DNA of 64,000 nucleotides from an uncultured Tenacibaculum sp. (GCF_947502995.1 NZ_CANNBW010000012.1:101722-165721), one strand, 5' to 3'. Positions 8,611 through 15,696 are shown, numbered from the stretch's first letter. The notes: a model not told the origin generated them from the sequence alone. Program-made: numbers and translations.

Positions 8611-9246
8611 ATGAAAAAGACAAAAGAAGAATTAAAAAGTTATTTCGAAACAGGAGATAAACCAACACAAGCTCAATATTCAGATTTAATCGATAGTTAT
8701 ATCGATGCTAAACAACCAGCGGGAGAAGCTAACAGAGAGTTCAAGATTGATGAAAATGGAGAGGTTTCGCTAGTTTCTGCTGGTTTAGGAGGAGGGCTTC
8801 CTGTTGATTTTTATGAGGAGGTAGATTTTACACCTAAGTTTTATGTTACTTCTCAAGATGAATATACAGTTGGTTCAGCGGTAGGTAAGGCAGTAAGAAT
8901 GGGAAATATTGTTCATTTTAATATTAAATTACGACAAATTAGTGATCCGAGTAATATTAATTCCGGAACGGGGAATTCTGGAGCTTATATAAAAGGTCTC
9001 CCTTTTCCTAATGATGAATCCGGAGTTATGTATACAAATAACACAACAATAAATTATTTTGCAGCAACAAGTGTTGAGGCTGGAGTAGACCCTAAAAATA
9101 TACAAGTTATTTATTGGGGGAATATTTTACTTATTGTCGATGCTGTTACAAGCCAAAGAGTAACAGATATATCTTTTGATGGAGGAACTTTTGATTCAGA
9201 TTTAGGTATTAGTGGGTCTTACATTACCAATGTTTACACTCCGTAA
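8611..9246 (+). CDS. Fibre-like protein with conserved N-terminal attachment segment (paralogue 2)
   Basis: 211 residues. The N-terminal ~50 residues are almost identical in protein and DNA to those of the upstream gene. The C-terminal ~145 residues are clearly homologous (DFYEEVDFTP.., GKAVRMGNIVHF.., GLPFPN.., SGSYITN) but much diverged. This is the pattern of a constant attachment module carrying a variable tip. It has no signal peptide or membrane span. It ends 79 bases before a strong terminator and is the last gene of unit A. Function is inferred from architecture only. Confidence 0.65.
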   Translation: MKKTKEELKSYFETGDKPTQAQYSDLIDSYIDAKQPAGEANREFKIDENGEVSLVSAGLGGGLPVDFYEEVDFTPKFYVTSQDEYTVGSAVGKAVRMGNIVHFNIKLRQISDPSNINSGTGNSGAYIKGLPFPNDESGVMYTNNTTINYFAATSVEAGVDPKNIQVIYWGNILLIVDAVTSQRVTDISFDGGTFDSDLGISGSYITNVYTP

Positions 9247-9324
9247 TTACTTATAAAAACAACTCAAGTTTAAGTTTTAAACTGATTGTTTATAAGTAAA
9301 TAATCAGCAATATCACAAAAAAAT

Positions 9325-9357
9325 AAATCCCGAAATCATGTTTCGGGATTTTTATTA
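9325..9357 (+). terminator. Rho-independent terminator of the fibre unit
   Basis: An 11-bp perfect stem, AAATCCCGAAA (9325-9335) with TTTCGGGATTT (9341-9351), is followed by TTATTA. It is preceded by CAGCAATATCACAAAAAAA, a sequence repeated before the next unit's terminator. Confidence 0.85.
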
Positions 9358-9369
9358 TGTTAAAATTAA

Positions 9370-9428
9370 ACATTTTACAAAAAAAACAGTAAAAAGTTTG
9401 TGTAAACTAAAAAAAGGTTGTATATTTG
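9370..9428 (+). promoter_or_regulatory. Promoter B with operator candidate, upstream of DUF2589 gene
   Basis: The -33 TTTG is at 9397-9400, followed by a 20-bp spacer and the -7 TATATTTG at 9421-9428, which is a textbook Bacteroidetes promoter. The inverted repeat ACATTTTA (9370-9377) and TAAAAAGT (9390-9397) overlaps the -33 box and matches the operators at promoters A and C. Confidence 0.7.
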
Positions 9429-9431
9429 TAC

Positions 9432-9777
9432 TCGTAATCGTCAGTTGGCATACAGTCGCAAATCGAGCTATTTTGTATGAATTCCAAACGGTACTTTTTT
9501 TGAGGTTTTAACTTGAGTTTCTTCATTTTTTTAAAATCTCTTCAACATTAATTCCAACATATTTTTTGAAGCTTTTATAGTAAAGCGCTTATCATTTGAA
9601 TCATGATGCTATAAAACTGCAATCTGTTCACCTGTTTTGGGTGTATATGTTTGTGAATTAATAGAAGAGGACAGAAACATTTTGTGAAAGAATCAAATTA
9701 GAATCTTTCATGGGGGAAAGCAGAAAAACCATGTAAAAAAACAGAGTAAGCCTATTTTAAAAACCATCCTATTTATT
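9432..9777 (+). other. Long structured leader of the DUF2589 unit
   Basis: About 345 bases lie between promoter B and ATG 9778, with no convincing ORF. Visible pairings are TTTATAG (near 9576) with CTATAAA (near 9609), and TGAAAGA with TCTTTCA around 9683-9709. AAACTGCAATCTGTT near 9614 loosely resembles the hairpin motif in leaders A and C. A regulatory or stabilising 5' UTR is likely; no known riboswitch was recognised. Confidence 0.4.
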
Positions 9778-10398
9778 ATGCCAAATTTAGTACCAGAATT
9801 AAACAGTTTAGATTTCAACGTGTATATCGGAGGTCCGTTACAAGCTGCAATCCAAGCCCAAACAGAAGCTTCTATGGCTACTGTAGATTTCATCGAGAGA
9901 GTAGGTTTTGAAAATGATGTTGATCCAGCAAAGCCAGATAACTTACGTTATGTCGATTTCAAGTACAAAAAGTCTACAGCTAACCCACATTTTGGAAAAA
10001 CTGCTATTGAACTTTCTGATGAAGGTTTACCAGCCGACACAGATACAGACAATCAGTTTCTAGAAAGTAACGTGGCTATCAAGGTTCCGTTTTTAACAAT
10101 GTTAACAATCCCATCTTTACGTATTGATGAAGTAAATGTTGATTTTAACGCACGTTTAAGTTCTGTTGAAACTAGAAGTATCGATACAAAGTTTGCTTTA
10201 GATGCTAAACTAGGTTTAAAATTCAAGTTCATCAAATTTAAAGCTTCAGCTTCTTACAGAAGAAACACAACTCAAGGAACTAAAGTTGATAAAACATACA
10301 ACTTAGGTGTTAGAGTTAGAGCTGTAAATGAAGAATTACCAGAAGGATTAAATAGAATTTTAGGCATGTTAGAAGATAGTATTGCTACTATAGCTTAA
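9778..10398 (+). CDS. DUF2589 family protein
   Basis: 206 residues. The N-terminal motif IGGPLQAAIQAQTEASMATVDFIERVGF, broken here as IGGPLQAAIQAQTEA then SMATVDFIERVGF, followed by LTMLTIPSLRIDEVNVDFNA and a positively charged, beta-rich LKFKFIKFKASASY segment, is characteristic of the DUF2589 family, whose function is unknown. It has no signal peptide. The product has its own strong promoter and long leader, and a hairpin just after the gene suggests it is made in excess of the two following proteins, as would suit a repeating structural subunit. That last point is inference. Confidence 0.8.
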   Translation: MPNLVPELNSLDFNVYIGGPLQAAIQAQTEASMATVDFIERVGFENDVDPAKPDNLRYVDFKYKKSTANPHFGKTAIELSDEGLPADTDTDNQFLESNVAIKVPFLTMLTIPSLRIDEVNVDFNARLSSVETRSIDTKFALDAKLGLKFKFIKFKASASYRRNTTQGTKVDKTYNLGVRVRAVNEELPEGLNRILGMLEDSIATIA

Positions 10399-10423
10399 AA
10401 CTTATTTGAATTAACCTAACCTC

Positions 10424-10457
10424 GAAGGTCATTCATTTTGAATGGCCTTCCTTTTAA
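10424..10457 (+). terminator. Intra-operon hairpin after the DUF2589 gene
   Basis: GAAGGTCATTC (10424-10434) pairs with GAATGGCCTTC (10440-10450) with a 5-base loop and one G-T pair, followed by CTTTT. It lies between DUF2589 and its partner gene, so it probably acts as a partial terminator or 3'-end stabiliser. Confidence 0.6.
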
Positions 10458-10474
10458 AAACTTAAAACAAAATA

Positions 10475-11332
10475 ATGGTAAAACTTAATGAATATTTAGG
10501 GAGTATTGCTTCAAGTATTGCAGAAGCAAGATTAGTTTCTGATTTAAAATCGTTAGAAGTTGCAGAGCAATTTTCTAAACACGAATTGTTAAAACATTTT
10601 TCTGTACCACGTTTTAAGGCAGAAAATATAGAGCTAACAATTCCAGTAGCAATTGCAGAAACAGGTCAAGATGATACAACTACAACATATGTTGCAAGTG
10701 TAGAAAATAAGGTTGGTCTTAGAAATGCAACAATTAAAGTTTTACAAGATCGCTTGCCTTATGCAAAAAATGTTGTTGGCGATACAAAAGGAGATATTAT
10801 CAGTAAAGAGGATGTTGCAACATTTTCCCAAGATATAAAACCTGTGGAAGAGATTGTGCCTTTTGATGAAGTTCAACTTCCTAGAGAAGAATCTTTGGTT
10901 CCTCCTATTAAAGATGATTTTCCAGATTACAAAATTGCAGAATTAGAGAATTCGATTAATCAAGAAATTGTAAAACTTGATACGAATTTAAAATTAGGTT
11001 TAAGTACCGAAAAAGAGTTAAGTGCCTATGCAGAAAGAGCAGTTAGAGCATTTACAAAAGTGTATCCAATTCCTCCATATGTTAGAGTAGATTTAATAGG
11101 AACTCAAAATGCTGTTAGTCAAAATGTAAAAAGTTATGTGAAATCTGCACCAGTAACCGATGATTCAGCAGCTAAAGCTGGACCAAGAGTAATAGTAGAA
11201 GGACATAAATTAAGAGAATTACCACCAGAGAATATTGTTCAAATTAAAATGACTTTAAAAGAAGAAAGTTTAGAATGGTATGCGTCTGAAAATGAAGAAG
11301 GAAACGTAAGTAATAAATTATTGCCTGAATAA
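10475..11332 (+). CDS. Conserved partner of DUF2589 protein, unknown function
   Basis: 285 residues, soluble, with no signal peptide. The N-terminus (LNEYLGSIASSIAEARLVSDLKSLEVAEQF, then HELLKHFSVPRFKAENIELTIPVAI) matches my memory of proteins commonly encoded next to DUF2589 genes in diverse bacteria: a helical start followed by a SVPRF-type beta segment. The centre is acidic and Pro-rich (about 120-150). A basic VPRVDLIGTQN-like stretch precedes a second beta region (about 205-275). It is probably co-expressed with DUF2589 and the gene at 11335. I do not know its activity. Confidence 0.65.
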   Translation: MVKLNEYLGSIASSIAEARLVSDLKSLEVAEQFSKHELLKHFSVPRFKAENIELTIPVAIAETGQDDTTTTYVASVENKVGLRNATIKVLQDRLPYAKNVVGDTKGDIISKEDVATFSQDIKPVEEIVPFDEVQLPREESLVPPIKDDFPDYKIAELENSINQEIVKLDTNLKLGLSTEKELSAYAERAVRAFTKVYPIPPYVRVDLIGTQNAVSQNVKSYVKSAPVTDDSAAKAGPRVIVEGHKLRELPPENIVQIKMTLKEESLEWYASENEEGNVSNKLLPE

Positions 11333-11334
11333 TA

Positions 11335-11880
11335 ATGAGAAAATCAATTCTTAATACTTTAAATAGTCTAGAAACTCAGCTTTCTAAAATACATCCAATT
11401 GTAGATTTACTTGAGAAAAAGAGTAATTCAAGCGCTAAAGAATTACGAGATTGGTTAGCAGAAACAGAAGAGTTGTTCCAACAGAGTAACTTGGCAGAAG
11501 CTTCAATGTTTGCTGTGAAAAGAGGAGAGTTATCTACATATCATCCAGATAGTAGTCAGCATAAAAGAAAACAATTGCTACAATTTTGTTCTGGTCTTTT
11601 AACTGATGCTCAAGGAGATTTATGGAAAGTATATGCAAGATTAACAGATACAATTGAAAAAGCAAAAGTTTCTGTTAAACAATTGTTGGGAGTTATTTAT
11701 CAAACCAAACAATTTAAATATGATCCTGATACAGATTTTACACAATTTATTCAAGAAGTGTGGCAATTTTGTACAATGCACGAACAATTAAGAGGAATAA
11801 CTGCTCAAATTCAATCTTTAGTGAACAAAACAGATGTTTTACTTTTAATTGCTGAAGAAATAGAAATAGAAAACCTATAA
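11335..11880 (+). CDS. Unknown helical protein, third gene of the DUF2589 unit
   Basis: 181 residues, predicted almost entirely alpha-helical (heptad-like LNSLETQLSKIHPIVDLLEKK at the start; LGVIYQTKQF in the middle; a helical C-terminus). It has no signal peptide or membrane span. The start is 2 bases after the previous stop, so the two genes are probably translationally coupled. I do not recognise the family; its constant position suggests an assembly partner of the DUF2589 proteins. Confidence 0.65.
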   Translation: MRKSILNTLNSLETQLSKIHPIVDLLEKKSNSSAKELRDWLAETEELFQQSNLAEASMFAVKRGELSTYHPDSSQHKRKQLLQFCSGLLTDAQGDLWKVYARLTDTIEKAKVSVKQLLGVIYQTKQFKYDPDTDFTQFIQEVWQFCTMHEQLRGITAQIQSLVNKTDVLLLIAEEIEIENL

Positions 11881-11919
11881 TTTATAAAGGTTAAAAAACA
11901 GTAATATCACAAAAAAAAG

Positions 11920-11953
11920 AAGCTCAATAATTATTATTGGGCTTTTGTTTTTA
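11920..11953 (+). terminator. Rho-independent terminator of the DUF2589 unit
   Basis: AAGCTCAATAAT (11920-11931) pairs with ATTATTGGGCTT (11933-11944) with one G-T pair, then TTGTTTTTATT. It is preceded by CAGTAATATCACAAAAAAA, as in the terminator at 9325. Confidence 0.8.
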
Positions 11954-11962
11954 TTAATTATA

Positions 11963-12022
11963 ACATTTTACATAATTATATTATGTTTTGTTTGTGTGTT
12001 TGTGTAATATGTTGTATATTTG
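11963..12022 (+). promoter_or_regulatory. Promoter C with operator candidate, upstream of lysin gene
   Basis: The -33 TTTG is at 11991-11994, followed by a 20-bp spacer and the -7 TATATTTG at 12015-12022. ACATTTTA at 11963-11970 sits exactly where it does in promoters A and B; the right arm (TATTATGT, 11979-11986) is degenerate. Confidence 0.65.
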
Positions 12023-12025
12023 TAT

Positions 12026-12174
12026 TGCTATTAATTAGTGTTGTTTTAATAATGAATCTTTTTATGTTATGTAGAAACATAAAGTTAGGTTAAACCACAA
12101 TCTGGTAAAGAGAAAAATAAGAACCTTTAACTTTTTATGTTCTGTCTGCTAACGCTTTTATTAAAAAAAATTAT
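12026..12174 (+). other. Structured leader of the lysin gene
   Basis: About 150 bases precede ATG 12175. AACATAAAGTTAGGTT (12077-12092) can pair with AACCTTTAACTTTTTATGTT (about 12121-12140). The enclosed hairpin ACCA-CAATC-TGGT at 12094-12106 corresponds to AACTA-AATC-TAGTT in leader A, with a compensating A-T to G-C style change. This suggests a conserved RNA element. Confidence 0.4.
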
Positions 12175-12606
12175 ATGAATAAATTAATATCAGTGGCGTT
12201 ATCGCAATATGGAGTTAAAGAAGTAAAAGGGGCAAAAGATCATCCTCAAATACTTAATTATTTTAAAACTATGGGTTTCGATATAACAAATTATAGTGAT
12301 GAAACAGCATGGTGTAGTGCTTTTGCTAATTGGGTTGCAAAAGAAGCAGGATATGAAAAGTCAAATAAATTGAATGCAAGAAGTTGGTTATCTGTAGGAA
12401 CATCTACAAGTACACCAAAGCAAGGAGATGTAGTTGTATTATGGAGAGAAGATCCGAGTAGTTGGAAAGGGCATGTAGGTTTTTTGGTAAAAGAATCAAA
12501 ACGCTACGTGTATTTGTTAGGAGGAAATCAAGGAAATAGTGTTAGTATAAAAGCCTATCCCAAAAATAGAATATTAGATTACCGTGTTTTGAAAAAAACC
12601 GCATAA
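12175..12606 (+). CDS. TIGR02594/CHAP-like peptidoglycan hydrolase
   Basis: 143 residues. It starts MNKLISVALSQYGVKEVKG and continues with ETAWCSAFANW, GDVVVLWR, WKGHVGFLV and LGGNQGN, the signature order of the TIGR02594 family (NlpC/P60-CHAP superfamily cysteine amidases/endopeptidases common in phage lysis cassettes). The predicted catalytic set is Cys47, His100 and Asn118. There is no signal peptide, so release needs a holin-like or cell-lysis route, or delivery by a particle. It has its own promoter of the same class as the fibre and DUF2589 units, which ties it to that system as a lysin or an effector. Confidence 0.8.
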   Translation: MNKLISVALSQYGVKEVKGAKDHPQILNYFKTMGFDITNYSDETAWCSAFANWVAKEAGYEKSNKLNARSWLSVGTSTSTPKQGDVVVLWREDPSSWKGHVGFLVKESKRYVYLLGGNQGNSVSIKAYPKNRILDYRVLKKTA

Positions 12607-12671
12607 ATAAATCATGTAAAAAGCTTGATAGAAGAAAGTGTAAGTAAAAAGAGAAAGAAGAATGAGAAGTT

Positions 12672-12706
12672 AACCGCTAAATTTATTTTAGCGGTTCTTT
12701 TTTTGT
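12672..12706 (+). terminator. Rho-independent terminator of the lysin gene
   Basis: AACCGCTAAA (12672-12681) pairs with TTTAGCGGTT (12687-12696), followed by CTTTTTTTG. Confidence 0.9.
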
Positions 12707-12757
12707 GTAATTTAAAAGGAATTCTTGTTAGTAATTTTCATTTTTACGACCAATTTG

Positions 12758-12765
12758 TAAATTTG
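12758..12765 (+). promoter_or_regulatory. -7 box of the AraC gene, probably leaderless
   Basis: TAAATTTG ends only 4 bases before ATG 12770. With the usual Bacteroidetes spacing the transcript would start at or next to the start codon. Confidence 0.45.
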
Positions 12766-12769
12766 GTTT

Positions 12770-13621
12770 ATGGCAATTCAAGATATTAAAACCTACACTT
12801 TTCAAGATGTTTTTTCACTACAACTAGTAGACTTCGAAAAAGCTTGTGTTGTAAATAAGCCTACCCAAATAAACGAATACAAAATCTTTTGGATTAAAGA
12901 AGGGAAAGGAACGTATAATATTGATTTTAAAAGTTATTCTTTTGATGGAACTGTTTTGTTTTTCCTGTCACCTGGTCAGGTATTTACTGTTGATTCTGAA
13001 AGAATAAAAGAAGCTTATCAGTTAAGTTTTACTAGAGATTTTTATTGTATTCAAACTCACGATACAGAGATTGCTTGTAATGGTGTTTTATTTAATAATG
13101 TATATGAGACTCCGTTTGTAACTCCTTCAGAAAAGGATATTAAAAAACTAAATTTCATTTTAGATAATTTAGTTGAAGAATTTGAATTAGCTGAAACAGC
13201 GCAATATGATATGTTGCAGTCTTTTTTAAAACAGTTTATTATTTATTCTGTTCGAATGAAAAAAGAGCATTCTATAATTAAAGACGATACAGAAACTAAA
13301 TTATTTAAAGATTTTAGCTTACTTGTTGAGCAAAATTTTAGAAAACTTCATAGTGTTACAGATTACGCAAATCGATTAGGAATTTCTCCAAAGTCGCTAA
13401 CTAAGCATTTTCAGAAAATAGGAGCAGAAACCCCAAGTGATTTTATTAAAAATAGAATTGTTACTGAAGCAAAACGACAATTGTTGTATTCTTCTGAAGC
13501 TGTAAAACATATTGCGTTCGATTTAGGGTTTAATGATCCGGCATACTTTTCACGCTTTTTTACTAAAGCAACAGGAAATTCTCCTGCACAATTTAAGAAA
13601 ATACAAAAAGTACAACTGTAA
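12770..13621 (+). CDS. AraC family transcriptional regulator
   Basis: 283 residues. The N-terminal ~150 residues resemble a cupin-like ligand-binding domain (IFWIKEGKGTYNIDF.., FLSPGQVF). The C-terminal ~95 residues are the double helix-turn-helix of AraC/XylS proteins: VTDYANRLGISPKSLTKHF, then VKHIAFDLGFNDPAYFSRFF, ending ATGNSPAQFKK. It probably senses a small molecule and controls the divergently spaced downstream set at 13819-14900; that target is inferred from proximity. It has its own terminator. Confidence 0.9.
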   Translation: MAIQDIKTYTFQDVFSLQLVDFEKACVVNKPTQINEYKIFWIKEGKGTYNIDFKSYSFDGTVLFFLSPGQVFTVDSERIKEAYQLSFTRDFYCIQTHDTEIACNGVLFNNVYETPFVTPSEKDIKKLNFILDNLVEEFELAETAQYDMLQSFLKQFIIYSVRMKKEHSIIKDDTETKLFKDFSLLVEQNFRKLHSVTDYANRLGISPKSLTKHFQKIGAETPSDFIKNRIVTEAKRQLLYSSEAVKHIAFDLGFNDPAYFSRFFTKATGNSPAQFKKIQKVQL

Positions 13622-13647
13622 AGTATACTTTTAAAAATTATAAATAG

Positions 13648-13684
13648 AATCCGCTTTTGAAGAAATTTCAAGGCGGATTTTTTG
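13648..13684 (+). terminator. Terminator of the AraC gene
   Basis: AATCCGC (13648-13654) pairs with GCGGATT (13673-13679), extended by TTGAA/TTTCAA, followed by TTTTTTG. Confidence 0.75.
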
Positions 13685-13818
13685 CTTTTTCACCCTGTTT
13701 TTCAGCTAAAAGTCCAAATGTACAAGGCTTAGGAACTTTTGTCCATTTTTTAAGGTCTATTCTCGTCGCATCTTTGTACCAGAATTATTTGTTAATCCTC
13801 ATTAAAACAAAAAAAGAC

Positions 13819-13914
13819 ATGAAAGTAATAACACATCAATGCCCTAACTGTTGGGGATACCAAGAGTACGAAGAGCAAAACGAATTAAACAACAAACAAG
13901 AAAATAATAACTAA
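13819..13914 (+). CDS. Tiny 31-residue CPNCWGY protein
   Basis: The ORF starts at ATG 13819 and encodes MKVITHQCPNCWGYQEYEE plus a Gln/Asn-rich tail. The CPNCWG motif looks like half of a zinc- or thiol-binding knuckle and is reminiscent of small flavobacterial proteins next to carboxymuconolactone decarboxylase-like genes. It ends 15 bases before the AhpD-like gene, so the two are probably one operon. A longer in-frame start at 13657 would run through the AraC terminator and is unlikely. Confidence 0.6.
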   Translation: MKVITHQCPNCWGYQEYEEQNELNNKQENNN

Positions 13915-13929
13915 TAAAAAACCTTAAAA

Positions 13930-14487
13930 ATGAGTACAAGAATAGAAACATTAAACCCAGAAACTACAACAGGAAAATCAAAAGAATTATTTGACGCAGT
14001 TCAAAGTAAATTAGGATTTATTCCAAACTTAATTAAAGTTTTTGGTAATTCACCAGCAACATTACAGAGTTATTTATCATTAGGTGATTTAACAGCAAGC
14101 GGAAATTTTTCTAACAAGTTCAGAGAGCAATTAGCTTTAGCAATTGCAGAAGAAAATAGCTGTAACTACTGTTTATCTGCACACACTGCAATTGGAAAAA
14201 TGAATGGTTTAACAGATGAGCAAACTGAAGCAAACAGACAAGGACGTTCTTCTGATGACAAAGTAGCAGCAGGATTACAATTTGCACAAAGTGTAACTAG
14301 AAATAGAGGTAATGTAAGTTCTGAAGAGTTAGCAGCAGTAAAAGCAGCAGGATACAACGATAGTGATATTTTAGAAATTGTTTTAAATGTAGTTTCTAAT
14401 ACATTAACAAACTATGTAAACCATATTGCAGAAACTGAAATAGATTTCCCAGCAGTAGAAGCAGGAAAATTCACAGTAAATTCATAA
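13930..14487 (+). CDS. Carboxymuconolactone decarboxylase/AhpD-like alkylhydroperoxidase
   Basis: 185 residues. The AhpD core motif is visible as SCNYCLSAH (redox Cys78 and Cys81, His84). It is preceded by the usual helical N-terminus (LFDAVQSKLGFIPNLIKVFGNSPA) and followed by a helical tail (ILEIVLNVVSNTLTNYVNHIAETEIDFP). Such proteins reduce peroxides or handle electrophiles using a CxxC pair in the cytoplasm. It is the second gene of a small unit with the CPNCWGY protein and, possibly, the cupredoxin-like gene. The exact substrate is unknown. Confidence 0.9.
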   Translation: MSTRIETLNPETTTGKSKELFDAVQSKLGFIPNLIKVFGNSPATLQSYLSLGDLTASGNFSNKFREQLALAIAEENSCNYCLSAHTAIGKMNGLTDEQTEANRQGRSSDDKVAAGLQFAQSVTRNRGNVSSEELAAVKAAGYNDSDILEIVLNVVSNTLTNYVNHIAETEIDFPAVEAGKFTVNS

Positions 14488-14537
14488 TAAAAAAAGTAAA
14501 TAAAATTTTAAATCCCAAAACAATAAATTAATTAAAC

Positions 14538-14900
14538 ATGAAAAAAGTAATAGCAATTTTAGTAGTAGTATTAGGAGCAGTAATGAATGTTAATGCGCAA
14601 GAAGTAAAGACTGTATCTTTAGAACAAACTAAAGGTGAGTTTACTCAAAAGTCAGTAACATTATCTGAAGGAACTTATATCTTCGAAATCGCTAATAGTA
14701 ATGTTGGTAAAGATGTTGGATTTGTTTTAGCTCCAAAAGGAAAAACAGATCAAGCAAATCACATTAAAGAAGCTTATGTTACTTCATTAGCAAAAAACAA
14801 CACAAAATCTACTTCTAAAAAAGTAAAACTTAAAAAGGGAGAATACGTTTATTTCTGTCCATTAAACCCAACTCCGCAATATACATTGATTGTAAAATAG
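14538..14900 (+). CDS. Secreted cupredoxin-like protein
   Basis: 120 residues with a clear signal peptide (MKKVIAILVVVLGAVMNVNA/Q). The mature part is an all-beta domain (SVTLSEGTYIFEIANSNVGKDVGFVLAPKG) ending GEYVYFCPLNPTPQYTLIVK. This resembles the cupredoxin C-terminal YxCPxxP..Y-type metal loop, with Cys near residue 104 as a candidate copper ligand. It would be periplasmic. It follows the AhpD-like gene by 50 bases, suggesting a shared oxidative-stress or electron-transfer role. The fold is likely; metal binding is inferred. Confidence 0.7.
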   Translation: MKKVIAILVVVLGAVMNVNAQEVKTVSLEQTKGEFTQKSVTLSEGTYIFEIANSNVGKDVGFVLAPKGKTDQANHIKEAYVTSLAKNNTKSTSKKVKLKKGEYVYFCPLNPTPQYTLIVK

Positions 14901-14917
14901 ATATAGATTGTTAATTT

Positions 14918-14955
14918 AAAAAAAGCTCGGTAAACATTTTACCGAGCTTTTTTTA
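14918..14955. terminator. Bidirectional terminator
   Basis: AAAAGCTCGGTAAA (14921-14934) pairs with TTTACCGAGCTTTT (14938-14951), with A and T tracts on either side. It serves both the cupredoxin gene and the minus-strand gene at 14959. Confidence 0.9.
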
Positions 14956-14958
14956 TTT

Positions 14959-15696
14959 TTATAATTTACCTCCATCGAGTTCATCTTGCCATTTTAGTAA
15001 TTCTTCCCATTTACCTTCATAAGCAAGTTTAGCTTGTTGTGGCCAAGTATTTGGTTTATGAATTCGATAACGATCGCCACCGCTATTTAATACTTCTTGA
15101 CATTTTTCAATAGAAGTTTCGCTTAAAGCTTTCCAAGTTTTAATATCAAAATTATGGAATAACACTTCTATTTTAGGGCCAATTCCTTCTACAATTTTTA
15201 AATCATCTTGTTTAATTTTTTTTCCAAATACAGCTTTTGCAGCATCAGCATTAAATGGAATTAAATTTAAACTAGCATTAGTACTTTTAGCTTTGTCTAA
15301 ATCATTCTGTAAAGAAGCTTTTGCTTTAGTACAAGCTTCTAGTTCAGTTTCTAAGCTAGAAATTTTATCTTTTAATTCTGAATTATCATTTGTGCTTCCT
15401 GTTAAAGATGCCGCAGCACCTAAATTAGTACTTGCTTCTCTGGCTAATTTTAAATCTGAACTTAATCCAGCTTTACTTTCTCTACAAGCATCTAAATCGT
15501 TTTGTAAAGCTATTTTAGATTTATTACAGGCTTCTAGATTAGTTTCAAGTTGAGAAATTTTATTTCTTAATTCAAGGATTATAGAATCATCATTGTTGTT
15601 ATTATCATCTGATCTTCTAAAAAGTCTACCTAATAAATAGCCTAATAAAGCACATAAAAGACCTACTACAATAGGAATGTATATACATGGACTCAT
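14959..15696 (-). CDS. Membrane-anchored coiled-coil protein with helix-hairpin-helix domain
   Basis: 245 residues. An N-terminal transmembrane anchor (IYIPIVVGLLCALLGYLLG) is followed by three repeats of a heptad-rich unit (LETNLEACNKSKIALQNDLD-like) over about residues 35-150. A C-terminal helix-hairpin-helix segment follows (DDLKIVEGIGPKIEVLFHNF.. to ..NSGGDRYRIHKPNTWPQQAKLA), of the kind seen in predicted flap-endonuclease-like or L21-associated domains. It lies 11 bases downstream of the OmpA-like gene on the same strand, so it is co-transcribed. It may bridge DNA or a protein partner to the envelope; no experimental role is known to me. Confidence 0.75.
   Translation of the reverse strand: MSPCIYIPIVVGLLCALLGYLLGRLFRRSDDNNNNDDSIILELRNKISQLETNLEACNKSKIALQNDLDACRESKAGLSSDLKLAREASTNLGAAASLTGSTNDNSELKDKISSLETELEACTKAKASLQNDLDKAKSTNASLNLIPFNADAAKAVFGKKIKQDDLKIVEGIGPKIEVLFHNFDIKTWKALSETSIEKCQEVLNSGGDRYRIHKPNTWPQQAKLAYEGKWEELLKWQDELDGGKL

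Noticed and set aside
7768..9246. Diversity-generating retroelement target
   Set aside because: No reverse transcriptase or template repeat is visible, and the C-terminal differences are spread over whole domains rather than at adenine-specific sites.
1..12606. Ordinary prophage
   Set aside because: Fibre-like and lysin genes are present, but there is no terminase, portal, capsid, tail tube or integrase in the window and no att site was seen. A remnant or edge of one outside the window cannot be excluded.
13713..13776. AraC operator repeats and CATCTTTG promoter upstream of the CPNCWGY gene
   Set aside because: TCCA/TCTA repeats are short and irregularly spaced, and the -33 TTTG is 27 bases from the -7-like box. 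Not strong enough to list.
13657..13818. Longer 85-residue version of the CPNCWGY ORF
   Set aside because: The extra part runs through the AraC terminator hairpin and the promoter-like region, and has no coding character.
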